Of a DNA stretch of 64,000 bases, positions 1 through 10,042 are shown piece after piece. Below the pieces are notes generated by a model that worked only from the letters and a program-made list of their open reading frames with translations, was not told the DNA's origin and did not search any database. The DNA comes from Microbacterium testaceum StLB037 (GTDB taxonomy: Bacteria; Actinomycetota; Actinomycetes; Actinomycetales; Microbacteriaceae), in assembly GCF_900104345.1 (NCBI RefSeq), contig NZ_FNJN01000002.1, positions 558,001 to 622,000 of the forward strand, read 5' to 3'. The stretch's first letter is position 1; every line of letters starts with the position of its first letter. The translations under genes were made by a program, and so were the position numbers.

Positions 1-1
1 T

Positions 2-1840
2 GGAGCCATCGGTGACGACGGCCGCTCGTCCCTGGTCGTCGTCGAACTCGCGCTCGGTCTCACCGGCGACGAGGCCGTCGCCACGGCATCCGCCGTCTCC
101 GACCTTCTCCACGAGATCGACGCGCCCGAGGTCCTCGTCGGCGGCCCCCTCCTGGCCGAAGAGGCCTTCGTCGATCGGGCGACCAGCGACGCGGCGATCG
201 GCGAGGGCGTCGCGATCCTCGTCCTCGTCGTGCTGCTCACCCTCGCACTCGGCTCGCTCCGCATCGCCCTCGTTCCCGTCGTCGCCGCGCTCGCCGCGAT
301 CGCCCCGACGCTCGCGATCCTGGGTCTGCTCGCCCGCGTCGTCGACGTCAACGAGTTCGCGGTGAACGTCGTCACGATCCTGGGCCTCGGCCTCGCCGTC
401 GACTACAGCCTTCTCGTGGTGCTGCGCCTCCGCGAGGAACGCACCGCCGATCCCACCGCGCCCCTCGACGAGCTCGTCGCCCGTGCCGTCTCGGGGGCCG
501 GCCGCGCGGTTCTCGTGTCGGGTCTCGCCGTGGCCGTGGCCCTGCTCGGCATCCTGATCCTCGGCGACCCCCTGCTCTCGGGGATGGCCCTCGGCGGTGC
601 GGTCGTCGTCGCGGTCGCCACCCTCGCGGGCCTGACGCTCGTGCCGGCCGCGCTGTCGTTCCTGCATCGCGCGCTCCCGTCCGCCGGGGCGCGCACGTGG
701 GCGCGCCCGTGGGCGGGACGGGCGTCGCGCGAGGGACTGCTGGCCCGCTCGACCCGTCTGGCCCAGCGCCGACCGGGGATCGTCGCCGTCTCGACCGCGG
801 CGGTGATGCTGCTGCTCGCCGCTCCCGTGGCATCCCTCGCGCTCGACGACTCCGACATCCGCTCCCTTCCCGCGGCGGCCGAGGAACGACGCGCGTACGA
901 GGCGACGACGACGGGCTTCACCGGGATCGGGATCGAGCCCGTCACGGTCGTGCTCGACGGATCGATCCAGGATGCCGCCGTCACCGGCGTCCTCGACCGG
1001 ATCGCGGCCCTGCCCGACGTCGCCGACGCCGACGTGGTGCAGGGGCTGCCGCCCGAGATCACCGCTGTCGCCTTCACCCCCGTCGGCGACAGCGCCACGG
1101 GAGACGCGGCGCAGCGGCTCGTGACCGCGGTGCGCGGTCTCTCGACGCCCGTCCCCGTCGAGGTCACGGGCCCCGCCGCCTCGCTCATCGACACGCGCGA
1201 TCACCTGGCCGCGCGCCTGCCGTGGGCCCTGGTCATCGTCGCCGCGGCGAGCTTCGCCCTGCTCTTCGCGCTCACCCGCTCGCTCGTGGTCCCGCTGAAG
1301 GCGCTCCTGCTCGCCGCCCTCACGGTGGCCTCGACCCTGGGCGTGCTCTCCGCCGTCTTCGGGTGGGGCTGGGGCGCCCCTCTGCTCGGGTTCGAGCCCC
1401 GCGGCACGCTCGATGTGACCACCCCCCTGCTGATCGGGCTGCTCGCCTTCGGGCTCACGATGGACTACGAGGTGTTCCTGTTGTCGCGCATCACCGAGGG
1501 CTGGCGCGCGCGAGGGCGCTCCGCCGACCCGCGCACGGCGAACGCCGAGGCCGTGCGCCACGGCATCACCCGCACCGGCCCCGTCGTGACGCTGGCCGCG
1601 GCGGCGATCTGCGTCGTCTTCGTCGGCTTCGCGTTCGGCGAGCTGGTCGCAATGAAGGAGATCGGGGTCGGCATGGTGATCGCGGTGGTCCTCGATGTCA
1701 CCGTCGTCCGCGGACTCCTCCTCCCCGCGCTCATGACGCTCCTCGGTCGCGCGAACTGGTGGCCGAACGCGCGTCGCCCGATCCCGGTGCCCGCCGAACC
1801 GACGCCCGCCGTCGATCGCCGCGTGCCCGTGCGGTCGTAG
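2..1840 (+). CDS. MMPL/RND-family transporter, 5' end cut by window
   Basis: This is the C-terminal part of a large integral membrane exporter of the MMPL (RND-like) family. The reading frame is open from base 2, so the start lies outside the window. About 612 residues remain. They show a cluster of hydrophobic segments, an extracytoplasmic loop after LALDDSD, and a second cluster of five to six membrane segments containing the charged turn LTMDYEVFLLSRI, typical of proton-driven MMPL domains. A similar GLAVDYSLLVVLRLREE motif occurs in the first half, so both repeat halves are represented. Family members export lipids or hydrophobic compounds. The substrate is unknown. The stop codon TAG forms part of the -10 box of the next gene. 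Confidence 0.85.
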   Translation, partial: GAIGDDGRSSLVVVELALGLTGDEAVATASAVSDLLHEIDAPEVLVGGPLLAEEAFVDRATSDAAIGEGVAILVLVVLLTLALGSLRIALVPVVAALAAIAPTLAILGLLARVVDVNEFAVNVVTILGLGLAVDYSLLVVLRLREERTADPTAPLDELVARAVSGAGRAVLVSGLAVAVALLGILILGDPLLSGMALGGAVVVAVATLAGLTLVPAALSFLHRALPSAGARTWARPWAGRASREGLLARSTRLAQRRPGIVAVSTAAVMLLLAAPVASLALDDSDIRSLPAAAEERRAYEATTTGFTGIGIEPVTVVLDGSIQDAAVTGVLDRIAALPDVADADVVQGLPPEITAVAFTPVGDSATGDAAQRLVTAVRGLSTPVPVEVTGPAASLIDTRDHLAARLPWALVIVAAASFALLFALTRSLVVPLKALLLAALTVASTLGVLSAVFGWGWGAPLLGFEPRGTLDVTTPLLIGLLAFGLTMDYEVFLLSRITEGWRARGRSADPRTANAEAVRHGITRTGPVVTLAAAAICVVFVGFAFGELVAMKEIGVGMVIAVVLDVTVVRGLLLPALMTLLGRANWWPNARRPIPVPAEPTPAVDRRVPVRS

Positions 1841-1849
1841 GCTGGAGAC
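1838..1849 (+). promoter_or_regulatory. -10 box TAGGCT for leaderless lipoate ligase mRNA
   Basis: TAGGCT at 1838-1843 overlaps the stop codon of the MMPL gene and is followed by 6 nt and then ATG. The same box-to-start spacing recurs at many genes here, which suggests a leaderless transcript. No obvious -35 was identified inside the upstream gene. Confidence 0.5.
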
Positions 1850-2899
1850 ATGCACGGCGAGTACAAGGTCCCCGGCGGGAAGCTGGTCGTCGTCGACCTC
1901 GAAGAGCGCGAGGGCCGCATCCACGGCTTCCACCTCGCGGGCGACTTCTTCCTCGAGCCCGACGACGCCCTCGACGACATCGACGCGGCCGTCAACGGCC
2001 TCGCGGTGGAGTCCGACGTCCCCACGATCGCCGCGGCCATCCGCGCGGCCCTCCCCGAGGGGGCCCAGCTGCTCGGTTTCACGCCTGAATCGGTGGCGAC
2101 CGCGATCCGCCGCGCCCTGGTCACCGCGCCGGGATGGGCCGACTTCGAGTGGGAGGTCGTCCACGACGGCCCCGTCTCGCCGCGCATGAATCTCGCGCTC
2201 GACGAGGTCCTCACCACCCGCGTGGGCGCGGGGCTGCGCAAACCCACGTTGCGCCTGTGGGAGTGGGACGAGAGCGCCGTCGTCATCGGCTCGTTCCAGT
2301 CGCTGCGCAACGAGGTCGACCCCGCGGGGGCGGCGAAGCACGGATTCGACGTCGTGCGCCGCATCTCGGGCGGGGGCGCCATGATGATGGCCGCGAACTC
2401 GATCGTGACGTACTCGCTGTACGTGCCGGCATCCCTCGTCGCCGGTATGACGTTCGCCGACTCGTACGCGTTCCTCGACGACTGGGTGCTGCAGGCGCTG
2501 CGCTCGCTCGGCATCGACGCGGTGTACCAGCCGCTCAACGACATCGCGGGTCCCCACGGCAAGATCGGCGGGGCCGCCCAGAAGCGCCTCGCCAACGGGG
2601 GCGTGCTGCACCACGCCACCCTCAGCTACGACATGGACGGTCAGGTGCTCACCGAGGTGCTCCGCATCGGCCGCGAGAAGCTCAGCGACAAGGGGACCGT
2701 GTCGGCCGCCAAGCGCGTCGACCCCCTGCGCAGCCAGACCGGTCTGCCTCGCGCCGAGGTCATCGAACGGTTCATCCAGACCTTCACCACGCTCTACGGG
2801 GCGACGCCCGGGCGCATCAGCGACGAGGAGTACGCCGAGGCCCAGGCCCTGGTCGACTCGAAGTTCGCCACCGACGCGTGGCTGCAGCGCGTCCCGTGA
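1850..2899 (+). CDS. Lipoate-protein ligase A family, accessory domain at N-terminus
   Basis: A 349-residue protein likely to attach lipoate (or octanoate) to E2/GcvH subunits using ATP. The first ~85 residues, beginning MHGEYKVPGGKLVVVDL, look like the small lipoate-ligase accessory domain that sits at the C-terminus in E. coli LplA. The catalytic BPL/LplA domain follows, with RRISGGGA (about residues 171-178) and the conserved KIGGAAQKR lysine loop (about 240). The order is therefore swapped relative to E. coli, as in some archaeal and actinobacterial ligases. The ATG at 1850 is preceded by a -10 box at leaderless spacing. Its stop overlaps the GTG of the next gene by 4 bp, implying cotranscription. 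Confidence 0.85.
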   Translation: MHGEYKVPGGKLVVVDLEEREGRIHGFHLAGDFFLEPDDALDDIDAAVNGLAVESDVPTIAAAIRAALPEGAQLLGFTPESVATAIRRALVTAPGWADFEWEVVHDGPVSPRMNLALDEVLTTRVGAGLRKPTLRLWEWDESAVVIGSFQSLRNEVDPAGAAKHGFDVVRRISGGGAMMMAANSIVTYSLYVPASLVAGMTFADSYAFLDDWVLQALRSLGIDAVYQPLNDIAGPHGKIGGAAQKRLANGGVLHHATLSYDMDGQVLTEVLRIGREKLSDKGTVSAAKRVDPLRSQTGLPRAEVIERFIQTFTTLYGATPGRISDEEYAEAQALVDSKFATDAWLQRVP

Positions 2900-3849
2900 G
2901 CGCCGAGAACCTCGCCGACGCTCCCGCACCGGGTGGCGTCGAGATCCACCACGCCGACAATCTCACCGTCACGCCGCGCTACCCCGACGGCTCCTTCGCT
3001 CTCGTCTACCTCGACCCGCCCTTCAACACGGGACGCACCCGCTCGAAGGCCGTGGAGTCCGCGACGCGCAAGGCGCCGGTGGACGAGACTCCGGATGCCG
3101 CCGCGCCCGATGCCGCGGCATCCGTCGACGATCCGAACATGCTCGACTTCCCCGAAGAGGAGCCGCCCCCGCCTCCCGTGGTGCAGCGCGGCTTCCACGG
3201 CCGGGAGTACGCGCGCCTGCGCGGCGACCTGCGCACCTACGACGACCGGTTCGACGACTACTGGGGCTTCCTCGAGCCGCGGCTCGTCGAGGCCTGGCGC
3301 CTGCTCGCCGACGACGGCACGCTCTACCTGCACCTCGACTACCGCGAGGTTCACTACGCCAAGGTCATGTGCGACGCGCTCTTCGGTCGCGACCACTTCT
3401 TGAACGAGCTGATCTGGGCCTACGACTACGGCGCCAAGACCAAGCGCCGCTGGCCCACCAAGCACGAGACGATCCTCGTGTACGTCAAGAACCCGTCGGC
3501 GTACTTCTTCGACTCCGATGCCGTGGACCGCGAGCCCTACATGGCCCCGGGGCTCGTCACGGCCGAGAAGGCCGCGCGCGGCAAGATGCCCACCGACGTC
3601 TGGTGGCACACGATCGTGCCGACCACGGGCCGCGAGAAGACCGGCTATCCGACGCAGAAGCCCGAGGGGGTGCTGCGCCGCATGGTGCAGGCGTCCTCGC
3701 GCCCCGGCGATCGGGTGCTCGACATGTTCGCCGGCAGTGGCACGCTCGGCGCCGTCGCCGCCCCTCTGGGACGGAACTCGGTGCTCATCGACGACAACGC
3801 CGACGCGGTGGCCGTGATGCACAAGCGCCTCGAGCCGTACGCGGACTGA
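2896..3849 (+). CDS. Site-specific DNA methyltransferase (N4-cytosine/N6-adenine type)
   Basis: A 317-residue amino-methyltransferase. The catalytic motif IV DPPF is at residues 40-43 and the AdoMet-binding motif FAGSGT is near residue 278, preceded by YPTQKPEGVLRRM. Motif IV ahead of motif I is the beta-class order (as in CcrM or HinfI methylases). An acidic, proline-rich insert (about residues 65-100) lies between motif IV and the central target-recognition region. The GTG start overlaps the ligase stop (GTGA). No restriction endonuclease lies nearby, so this may be an orphan methylase for regulation or a remnant of a restriction system. The target sequence cannot be read from the gene. Confidence 0.85.
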   Translation: MSAENLADAPAPGGVEIHHADNLTVTPRYPDGSFALVYLDPPFNTGRTRSKAVESATRKAPVDETPDAAAPDAAASVDDPNMLDFPEEEPPPPPVVQRGFHGREYARLRGDLRTYDDRFDDYWGFLEPRLVEAWRLLADDGTLYLHLDYREVHYAKVMCDALFGRDHFLNELIWAYDYGAKTKRRWPTKHETILVYVKNPSAYFFDSDAVDREPYMAPGLVTAEKAARGKMPTDVWWHTIVPTTGREKTGYPTQKPEGVLRRMVQASSRPGDRVLDMFAGSGTLGAVAAPLGRNSVLIDDNADAVAVMHKRLEPYAD

Positions 3850-3875
3850 GCGCGACGCGGCTGGCGCGTTCGCGG

Positions 3876-3926
3876 GGGTGGGGCGGTGTTTTCCCGCCCC
3901 GAGCGCAAAATCCCGCCCCCAAACCC
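3876..3926. repeat. Intergenic paired-word element, GGGGCG family, copy A
   Basis: In the gap after the methyltransferase lie GGGGCGGTGTTTTCCCGCCC and then AAAATCCCGCCCCCAAAC. These are G-rich and C-rich words that can pair, related to the better formed copies at 10196-10264 and 16893-16962. No T-tract follows. Function unknown. Confidence 0.4.
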
Positions 3927-3979
3927 CCGGCCCGCATCCGGCTCCGTGAGAAGCCCGCCCAGATGTCGGCGGTCGCACC

Positions 3980-3991
3980 TAGGGTGAAGCC
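3980..3991 (+). promoter_or_regulatory. -10 box TAGGGT, leaderless start
   Basis: TAGGGT at 3980-3985 is followed by 6 nt and the ATG at 3992, the recurring leaderless arrangement. No Shine-Dalgarno is present in those 6 nt. Confidence 0.5.
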
Positions 3992-4975
3992 ATGGACTTC
4001 GGCATCTTCGTTCCGCAGGGCTGGCGCTTCGACCTCGTGGGGATCGACCCCGCGGAGCACTGGCGGGTGATGAACTCCCTCGCCCAGAGCGCCGACGACG
4101 GCCCGTGGACGTCGCTGTGGGTGTACGACCACTTCCACACCACCCCCGTCCCGAGCACCGAGGCCACGCACGAGGCGTGGACGCTCATGGCCGCCTTCGC
4201 CGCCGCGACCGACCGCGTGCGCCTCGGCCAGATGTGCACGTGCATGGGCTACCGCAACCCCGCCTACCTCGCGAAGGTCGCGGCCACGGTCGACGCGATT
4301 TCGGGCGGTCGCGCCGAGATGGGCATCGGCGGCGGCTGGTACGAGCACGAGTGGAAGGCCTACGGCTACGGCTTCCCGCCCATCGCCGAGCGCCTCGGGC
4401 GCCTGCGCGAGGGTGTCGAGATCATGCACCAGGCCTGGACCACGGGCGAGGCGACCCTGTCGGGGAAGTACTACGAGGTCGACGGCGCGATCGTGCAGCC
4501 GAAGCCCCTGCAGCCCGGCGGCATCCCGCTCTGGATCGCCGGCGGCGGCGAGAAGGTCACGCTCAAGATCGCGGCGAAGTACGCCTCGTACACGAACTTC
4601 GGCGGCTCGCTCGAGGAGTTCGACCACAAGTCCGAGGTGCTGCGCGGGCACTGCGAGTCCCTCGGCCGCGACGCGTCCGAGATCACCCGCTCGACGAACT
4701 TCAACACGATCGTCGCCGAGACCGAGGCCGAGGCCTCCGACCGCTTGGCCGCGGTGGTCGCGCGCCTGCGTCCGCACGTCGGAGATGAGCGGGCGGATGC
4801 CATCGAGGCCGACTACCGCTCGTCCGACGCCTTCGGCACCCCCGAGCAGATCGTCGAGCGCCTGCGAGAGCGCGCCGACCACGGCCTCGGCTACGCGATC
4901 CACTACTTCCCCGAGGCCGCCTACGACACCTCGGGAATCTCCCTCTTCGAGCGCGAGGTCATCCCGCACCTCTGA
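3992..4975 (+). CDS. F420-dependent LLM-class oxidoreductase
   Basis: A 327-residue luciferase-like (TIM-barrel) oxidoreductase. The N-terminus MDFGIFVPQGW, the segment RVRLGQMCTCMGYRNP, and the cofactor-proximal GIGGGWYEHEW match the F420-dependent branch found in actinobacteria. The physiological substrate is unknown. It is monocistronic: the upstream gap holds repeat copy A and the downstream neighbour converges. The start was chosen because it follows a clear -10 box and begins exactly with the family's conserved first residues. Confidence 0.85.
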   Translation: MDFGIFVPQGWRFDLVGIDPAEHWRVMNSLAQSADDGPWTSLWVYDHFHTTPVPSTEATHEAWTLMAAFAAATDRVRLGQMCTCMGYRNPAYLAKVAATVDAISGGRAEMGIGGGWYEHEWKAYGYGFPPIAERLGRLREGVEIMHQAWTTGEATLSGKYYEVDGAIVQPKPLQPGGIPLWIAGGGEKVTLKIAAKYASYTNFGGSLEEFDHKSEVLRGHCESLGRDASEITRSTNFNTIVAETEAEASDRLAAVVARLRPHVGDERADAIEADYRSSDAFGTPEQIVERLRERADHGLGYAIHYFPEAAYDTSGISLFEREVIPHL

Positions 4976-4990
4976 TCATCGTCCCCTTTC

Positions 4991-5053
4991 GCGTGAGGGG
5001 TCGCTTTCTGTCGCCGCGCAGACGTCTGAGCGACAAGAAGTGACTCCTCACGC
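4991..5053. repeat. Long imperfect inverted repeat, GTGAGGGGTCG family, copy 1
   Basis: Two 24-nt arms (4991-5014 and 5030-5053) start with GCGTGAGGGGTCGC and end with GACTCCTCACGC, separated by 15 nt. About 21 of 24 positions pair. It sits between two convergent genes. The same words recur at 6554-6619. It could terminate transcription from both sides, but has no T-tract. Confidence 0.6.
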
Positions 5054-5066
5054 CGGAGGGCGCGGG

Positions 5067-6530
5067 TCAGACCAGAGGCGCGACGTCGGCGTAGGCGTCG
5101 GTCTCGACGGCGGGGACGGATGCCGAGGCGCCGAATACCCGCGCGCGCCGGGTCGTGGCATCCCACGTCGGCCATCCCGGGTCCCCGTCGCGCGCGAATC
5201 TCACCGCTGCGCCGTGCATCTCGGCGGCCAGAGCGGGCGGGGGAGTCTCGCCCGCGATGCGATCGACCCCCTCGGCGTCGAGGTGGTCGAACCAGAACGG
5301 CACGTCGAGGCAGTGGCAGGCGACGCCGATCGAGGGCACGGGCGATGCCCACGCGAAACGGTAGAGCCAGGTCGAGGCGTCGCCGCGCGCCCGGGCGGTC
5401 CTGCGCACCGTCGCGCGGATGACCCGATCGGTCACGTATCCGCCGAGCAGGGCTGCGGCCCCGCGCCGTCGCGTGCGCTCGAGATACGCGCGTCGCCGCG
5501 ATCGCCGCAGACCGAGCACGGCGATGGCGAGAGGGACCGGCACCACCCGGAGGGCGCCCGCGAACCGGGCGGTCAGGCCCGTGAACTCGTCGTCCGTCGA
5601 CCCGATGACGAGGGGGATGTCGGCCCCGGCACCGTCGGCGAGAGCCTCGAGCGGATGCCGGGGCAGCACGTCCGTGTCGATCACCGGCCCCAGCGGCAAG
5701 CCGTCGTCGAGCAGCGTCGCGAGCGACGACAGCGCCCGGACCAGGGGCGGCGTGAGGGTGCTCTTCTGCGCCGCGAGAATCCGCTCCTCGGGCACCGAGG
5801 CGAAGCCGTTGCGGTCGGCGCGGACCCCGACGCGCGCGGCGACCCGGTCGGCGAAACGCCTGGCCGCCTCGAGTGGCACCGCGCCGATCGCGGGCGAGAT
5901 CGCCATCGCGGCGTGGAAGAGTCCGGATGCGGCGGGGCTCGACAACAGCGCGAGCACCGACCCTCCGCCCGCCGACTGCCCGGCCACCGTCACTCGGGTC
6001 GGGTCGCCGCCGAACGCGCGGATCTCGTCGCGCACCCACTCCAACGCCGCGATCTGGTCGCGCAGACCCCGGTTGGCGGGAGCTCCGTCGATGAGACCGA
6101 AGCCGTCGAAGCCGATCCGGTACGAGATCACCACGGTGATCACCCCGTCCCGCGCGAACGCATCGCCGTCGTACCAGCGGCTCGCGGGCGAGCCCGAGGT
6201 GAAACCACCCCCGTGGATCCACACGAGCACCGGCAGAGCGGCATCCGGACCGCTGTCCACCGGGGCGAACACGTTGACGTTCAGCGTGGCGTCTCCCGGC
6301 ACGCTCGGCTCGGGGATGAGGGTGATCCCCGCGTCGCCCCGCTGCGCGGTCGCGCCGTGCGCGGTGGCATCCCGCTCGCCTTCCCACGCCTCCACCGGCA
6401 CGGGAGCGGCGAAGCGCAGCGCCCCGACCGGAGCCTGAGCGAACGGGATGCCGAGGAACACTGCGGCGGCACCCCGCCGGAATCCGCGGACGGCCCCCTT
6501 CGAGGTCACGGCGAGGGGAGTGGCATCCAT
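5067..6530 (-). CDS. Type-B carboxylesterase/lipase
   Basis: An alpha/beta-hydrolase of the type-B carboxylesterase family, about 487 residues. It has the oxyanion-hole segment WIHGGGF, followed by the nucleophile elbow GQSAGGG, in the usual family order. No signal peptide is evident, so the enzyme is probably cytoplasmic. Substrate unknown; a role in deacylating plant-derived esters would fit the window but is conjecture. I prefer ATG 6530, which is preceded by AGGATGAGGGG, over the in-frame GTG at 6551 that lies at the edge of a repeat. Downstream it converges with the F420 oxidoreductase across the inverted repeat. Confidence 0.85.
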   Translation of the reverse strand: MDATPLAVTSKGAVRGFRRGAAAVFLGIPFAQAPVGALRFAAPVPVEAWEGERDATAHGATAQRGDAGITLIPEPSVPGDATLNVNVFAPVDSGPDAALPVLVWIHGGGFTSGSPASRWYDGDAFARDGVITVVISYRIGFDGFGLIDGAPANRGLRDQIAALEWVRDEIRAFGGDPTRVTVAGQSAGGGSVLALLSSPAASGLFHAAMAISPAIGAVPLEAARRFADRVAARVGVRADRNGFASVPEERILAAQKSTLTPPLVRALSSLATLLDDGLPLGPVIDTDVLPRHPLEALADGAGADIPLVIGSTDDEFTGLTARFAGALRVVPVPLAIAVLGLRRSRRRAYLERTRRRGAAALLGGYVTDRVIRATVRRTARARGDASTWLYRFAWASPVPSIGVACHCLDVPFWFDHLDAEGVDRIAGETPPPALAAEMHGAAVRFARDGDPGWPTWDATTRRARVFGASASVPAVETDAYADVAPLV

Positions 6531-6553
6531 CCCCTCATCCTGCCGCGCCACCC

Positions 6554-6619
6554 GCGCGAGGGGTCGAAAAGTGTCGCCTCGGCGTGCCCGGAGGCGACAG
6601 ATCTCGACCCCTCACACGC
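6554..6619. repeat. Inverted repeat, GTGAGGGGTCG family, copy 2
   Basis: Left arm 6554-6578 (GAGGGGTCGAAAAGTGTCGCC is its core, split by a few variable bases) and right arm 6593-6619 (containing CTCGACCCCTCACACGC) form an interrupted hairpin. The fixed words GAGGGGTCGA and TGTCGCC match copy 1, while the bases between them differ. It lies upstream of the esterase and downstream of galK. Confidence 0.55.
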
Positions 6620-6690
6620 GCACGCGTGCTCCGTCCTCACGGCGCAGCACGGGCAGCTCGGTGCAGCAGGCGTTCATCGGGGAGGGCGGG

Positions 6691-7850
<1,160 letters not shown>

Positions 7851-7854
<4 letters not shown>

Positions 7855-9026
7855 GCCGTCACCTCCGGAACGGTGTCGAGGGCGGCGCGCAGGCGTTCGG
7901 CCTGCGACTCGGGGGTCACGTCGCCGATCCAGGCGCCCATGGCGGCCTCGGATCCGGCGAGGTATTTCAGTTTGTCGGCGGCGCGACGCGGAGAGGTGAT
8001 CTGCAGGTTGAGGCGCACGGCATCGCGGCCTCGTCCGACCGGCGCCTGGTGCCAGGCGGCGATGTAGGGCGTGGGGGTGTCGTACAGGGCGTCGATCCCC
8101 CGCAGCAGGCGCAGGTAGAACGGGGCGAGCTCGTCGCGCTCGGCGTCGGTCGTCTCGGCGAGGTCGGCGACGTGACGGTGCGGCAGCACGTGCACCTCGA
8201 CGGGCCAGCGGGCGGCGAACGGGACGAACGCCGTCCAGTGCTCGCCCCGCAGGACGACGCGCTCGCCGGCCTGTTCGAACTCGAGGATGCGCTGGAACAG
8301 GTCGTTCGAGCTGCGCGCGATCGTGTCGAGCAGGCGGTGCGTGCGCGGGGTCACGTACGGGTAGGCGTAGATCTGCCCGTGCGGGTGGGGCAGGGTGACG
8401 CCGATCTCCTGCCCCCGGTTCTCGAAGGGGAACACCTGGCGGATGCCGGGAAGAGCCGACAGCGCCGCGGTGCGATCGGCCCAGGCCTCGATGACGGTGC
8501 GGGCGCGCGTGCGCGAGAGCGAACCGAACGACCCCTCGTGCTGGGGGCTGAAGCACACGACCTCGCAGCGGCCCACCGAGGTGCGGGTGCGGCCGAGGCC
8601 GAGGTGCTCGAGGTCGTCGTCGCTGCGGGGCGGGTCGACGGCGGCCGGGGCGTCGCCGATCGCCGCGTCGAGGGCGGGCCCGAACGAGGGCGACTTGTTT
8701 TCGAAGACCGCCACGTCGTAGAGCGAGGGGATCTCGGACGGGTTCGTCGGCGTCTGCGGCGAGAGCGGGTCGAGGTGCGCCGGGGGCAGGAACGCGCGGT
8801 TCTGACGATTGGATGCCACGGTGATCCAGTCGCCGGTCAGCACGTCCTGACGCATGGTGGCGGTGGCGGGACGCGGGTCGAGCGTGCGGGCGTCGATCGC
8901 GCGCTCGGCGCCGAGCGTGGTGCCGGGGTCGTCGAAGTACATCAGTTCGCGGCCGTCGGCCAGGTGCGTCGTCCGCTTGACGACGCCGGCGCCGAGGGGC
9001 ACGACGGAGGAGCTGTCCGTGTTCAC
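7851..9026 (-). CDS. galT: Galactose-1-phosphate uridylyltransferase
   Basis: GalT (391 residues) exchanges UMP between UDP-glucose and galactose-1-phosphate. The active-site motif GVTLPHPHGQIYAYPY holds the nucleophilic His of HPH, and VVCFSPQHEGSFGSL matches the conserved phosphate-binding segment. The start is a GTG at 9026, placed exactly 6 nt after a -10 box (TAACGT, 9033-9038). That box has a TTGACG -35 at 9056-9061 with a 17-bp spacer, so the mRNA is probably leaderless. Two operator-like palindromes cover the -35 and the start codon, so the divergent LacI repressor at 9077 is the likely regulator. No galE is in the window. Confidence 0.95.
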
Positions 9027-9063
9027 GATAACACGTTACATCCGGGGCGTGATATCGTCAACA
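9020..9063 (-). promoter_or_regulatory. galTK promoter bracketed by two LacI-type operators
   Basis: The -35 TTGACG (9056-9061) and -10 TAACGT (9033-9038) are 17 bp apart on the minus strand. Operator 1 (9020-9033) reads TGTTATCGTGAACA on the minus strand and covers the start codon. Operator 2 (9050-9063) reads TGATATCGTCAACA on the plus strand and covers the -35. The two 14-mers differ at 2 of 14 positions and their centres are 30 bp apart. Confidence 0.65.
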
Positions 9064-9076
9064 CGGAGGGGGCGTG

Positions 9077-10042
9077 ATGCGCGTATCCATGGCCGATGTG
9101 GCCGAGAAGGCCGGCGTTTCGGCGCAGACGGTGTCGCGCGTCGCCAACGGCAGCCCCCGCGTCGACCCCGCCACCCGGGCGCGCGTCGAGAAGGCCATGG
9201 CCGACCTCGGCTACCGCATGCACCGGGCCGCCCGGGCCCTGCGCACCGGGCAGACGTCCACGATCGGCCTGGTCGTGTCGACCCTCGCCTCGGTCGGCAA
9301 CTCCCGCATGCTGCAGGCGATCTCCGAGGCCGCCGCCGCCCGCGACTACGCGCTCGCCGTGGTGACCGTCGGAGAACGCGGCATCCGCGACGCCTTCGCC
9401 CGGCTCCGCTCGCAGGGCGTCGACGGCGCCGTCGTGCTGAACGAGGCGACCGAGCTCGCGCGCGACGCGGCGCCTCCCACCGATCTGCACCTCGTCGTGG
9501 TGGACTCTCCGCCGGACGAGCGCTTCTCGATCGTGCAGACCGACCACGCCGGGGGAGCGCGCGCCGCGACGGAGTATCTCCTCTCCCTCGGGCACTCGAC
9601 GGTGCATCACATCGCCGGGCCCGCGCGCTCCTTCGCGGCGACCGAGCGCGAACGCGGTTGGCGCGAGGCCCTCGCCCACGCCGGAGCCGTGGCGCCCGAG
9701 CCGGTCCGGGGGGATTGGACCTCGGCATCCGGTCACTCGGCCGTCAGTGGTCTCGGCGGCGCCCGCGCGATCTTCGTGGCGAACGACCAGATGGCGCTCG
9801 GCGCCCTGCGCGCCCTCGCCGACGCGGGTCGGCGGGTGCCTGAAGACGTCGCCGTCGTCGGCTTCGACGACATCGTGGATGCCGCGGAGTTCCGCCCGCC
9901 GTTGACCACCGTGCGCCAGGACTTCGACGCGCTCGGCCGTCGCGCTGTGGCCGCCCTCGTCGCGGCGATCGAGGGTGGGGAGCCGATCGTCGAGTCGGTC
10001 CCCGCGGCGCTGGTGGTGCGCGCGAGCAGCGCCGCGCTCTGA
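9077..10042 (+). CDS. LacI-family regulator of galTK (probable)
   Basis: A 321-residue repressor. The N-terminal helix-turn-helix MADVAEKAGVSAQTVSRVANG is followed by a periplasmic-binding-protein-like effector domain (IGLVVSTLASVGNS, VGFDDIVDAAEF, PPLTTVRQ). ATG 9077 is chosen over the adjacent GTG 9074 because GGAGG at 9065-9069 is 7 nt from the ATG. It is divergent from galTK and the shared 50-bp region carries two operator-like sites, so it probably represses galTK and itself. The effector is unknown; galactose or a galactoside is a guess. It closely resembles the LacI regulator at 26869. Confidence 0.85.
   Translation: MRVSMADVAEKAGVSAQTVSRVANGSPRVDPATRARVEKAMADLGYRMHRAARALRTGQTSTIGLVVSTLASVGNSRMLQAISEAAAARDYALAVVTVGERGIRDAFARLRSQGVDGAVVLNEATELARDAAPPTDLHLVVVDSPPDERFSIVQTDHAGGARAATEYLLSLGHSTVHHIAGPARSFAATERERGWREALAHAGAVAPEPVRGDWTSASGHSAVSGLGGARAIFVANDQMALGALRALADAGRRVPEDVAVVGFDDIVDAAEFRPPLTTVRQDFDALGRRAVAALVAAIEGGEPIVESVPAALVVRASSAAL

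Noticed and set aside
2794-3978. A 394-codon minus-strand frame opposite the methyltransferase
   Set aside because: Low-complexity Gly/Val/Arg/His composition typical of antisense shadows; the plus frame holds DPPF and FAGSGT motifs.
5067-6530. Calling the carboxylesterase a feruloyl esterase
   Set aside because: Tempting because of the hydroxycinnamate island, but there is no signal peptide, no genetic linkage and no diagnostic motif.
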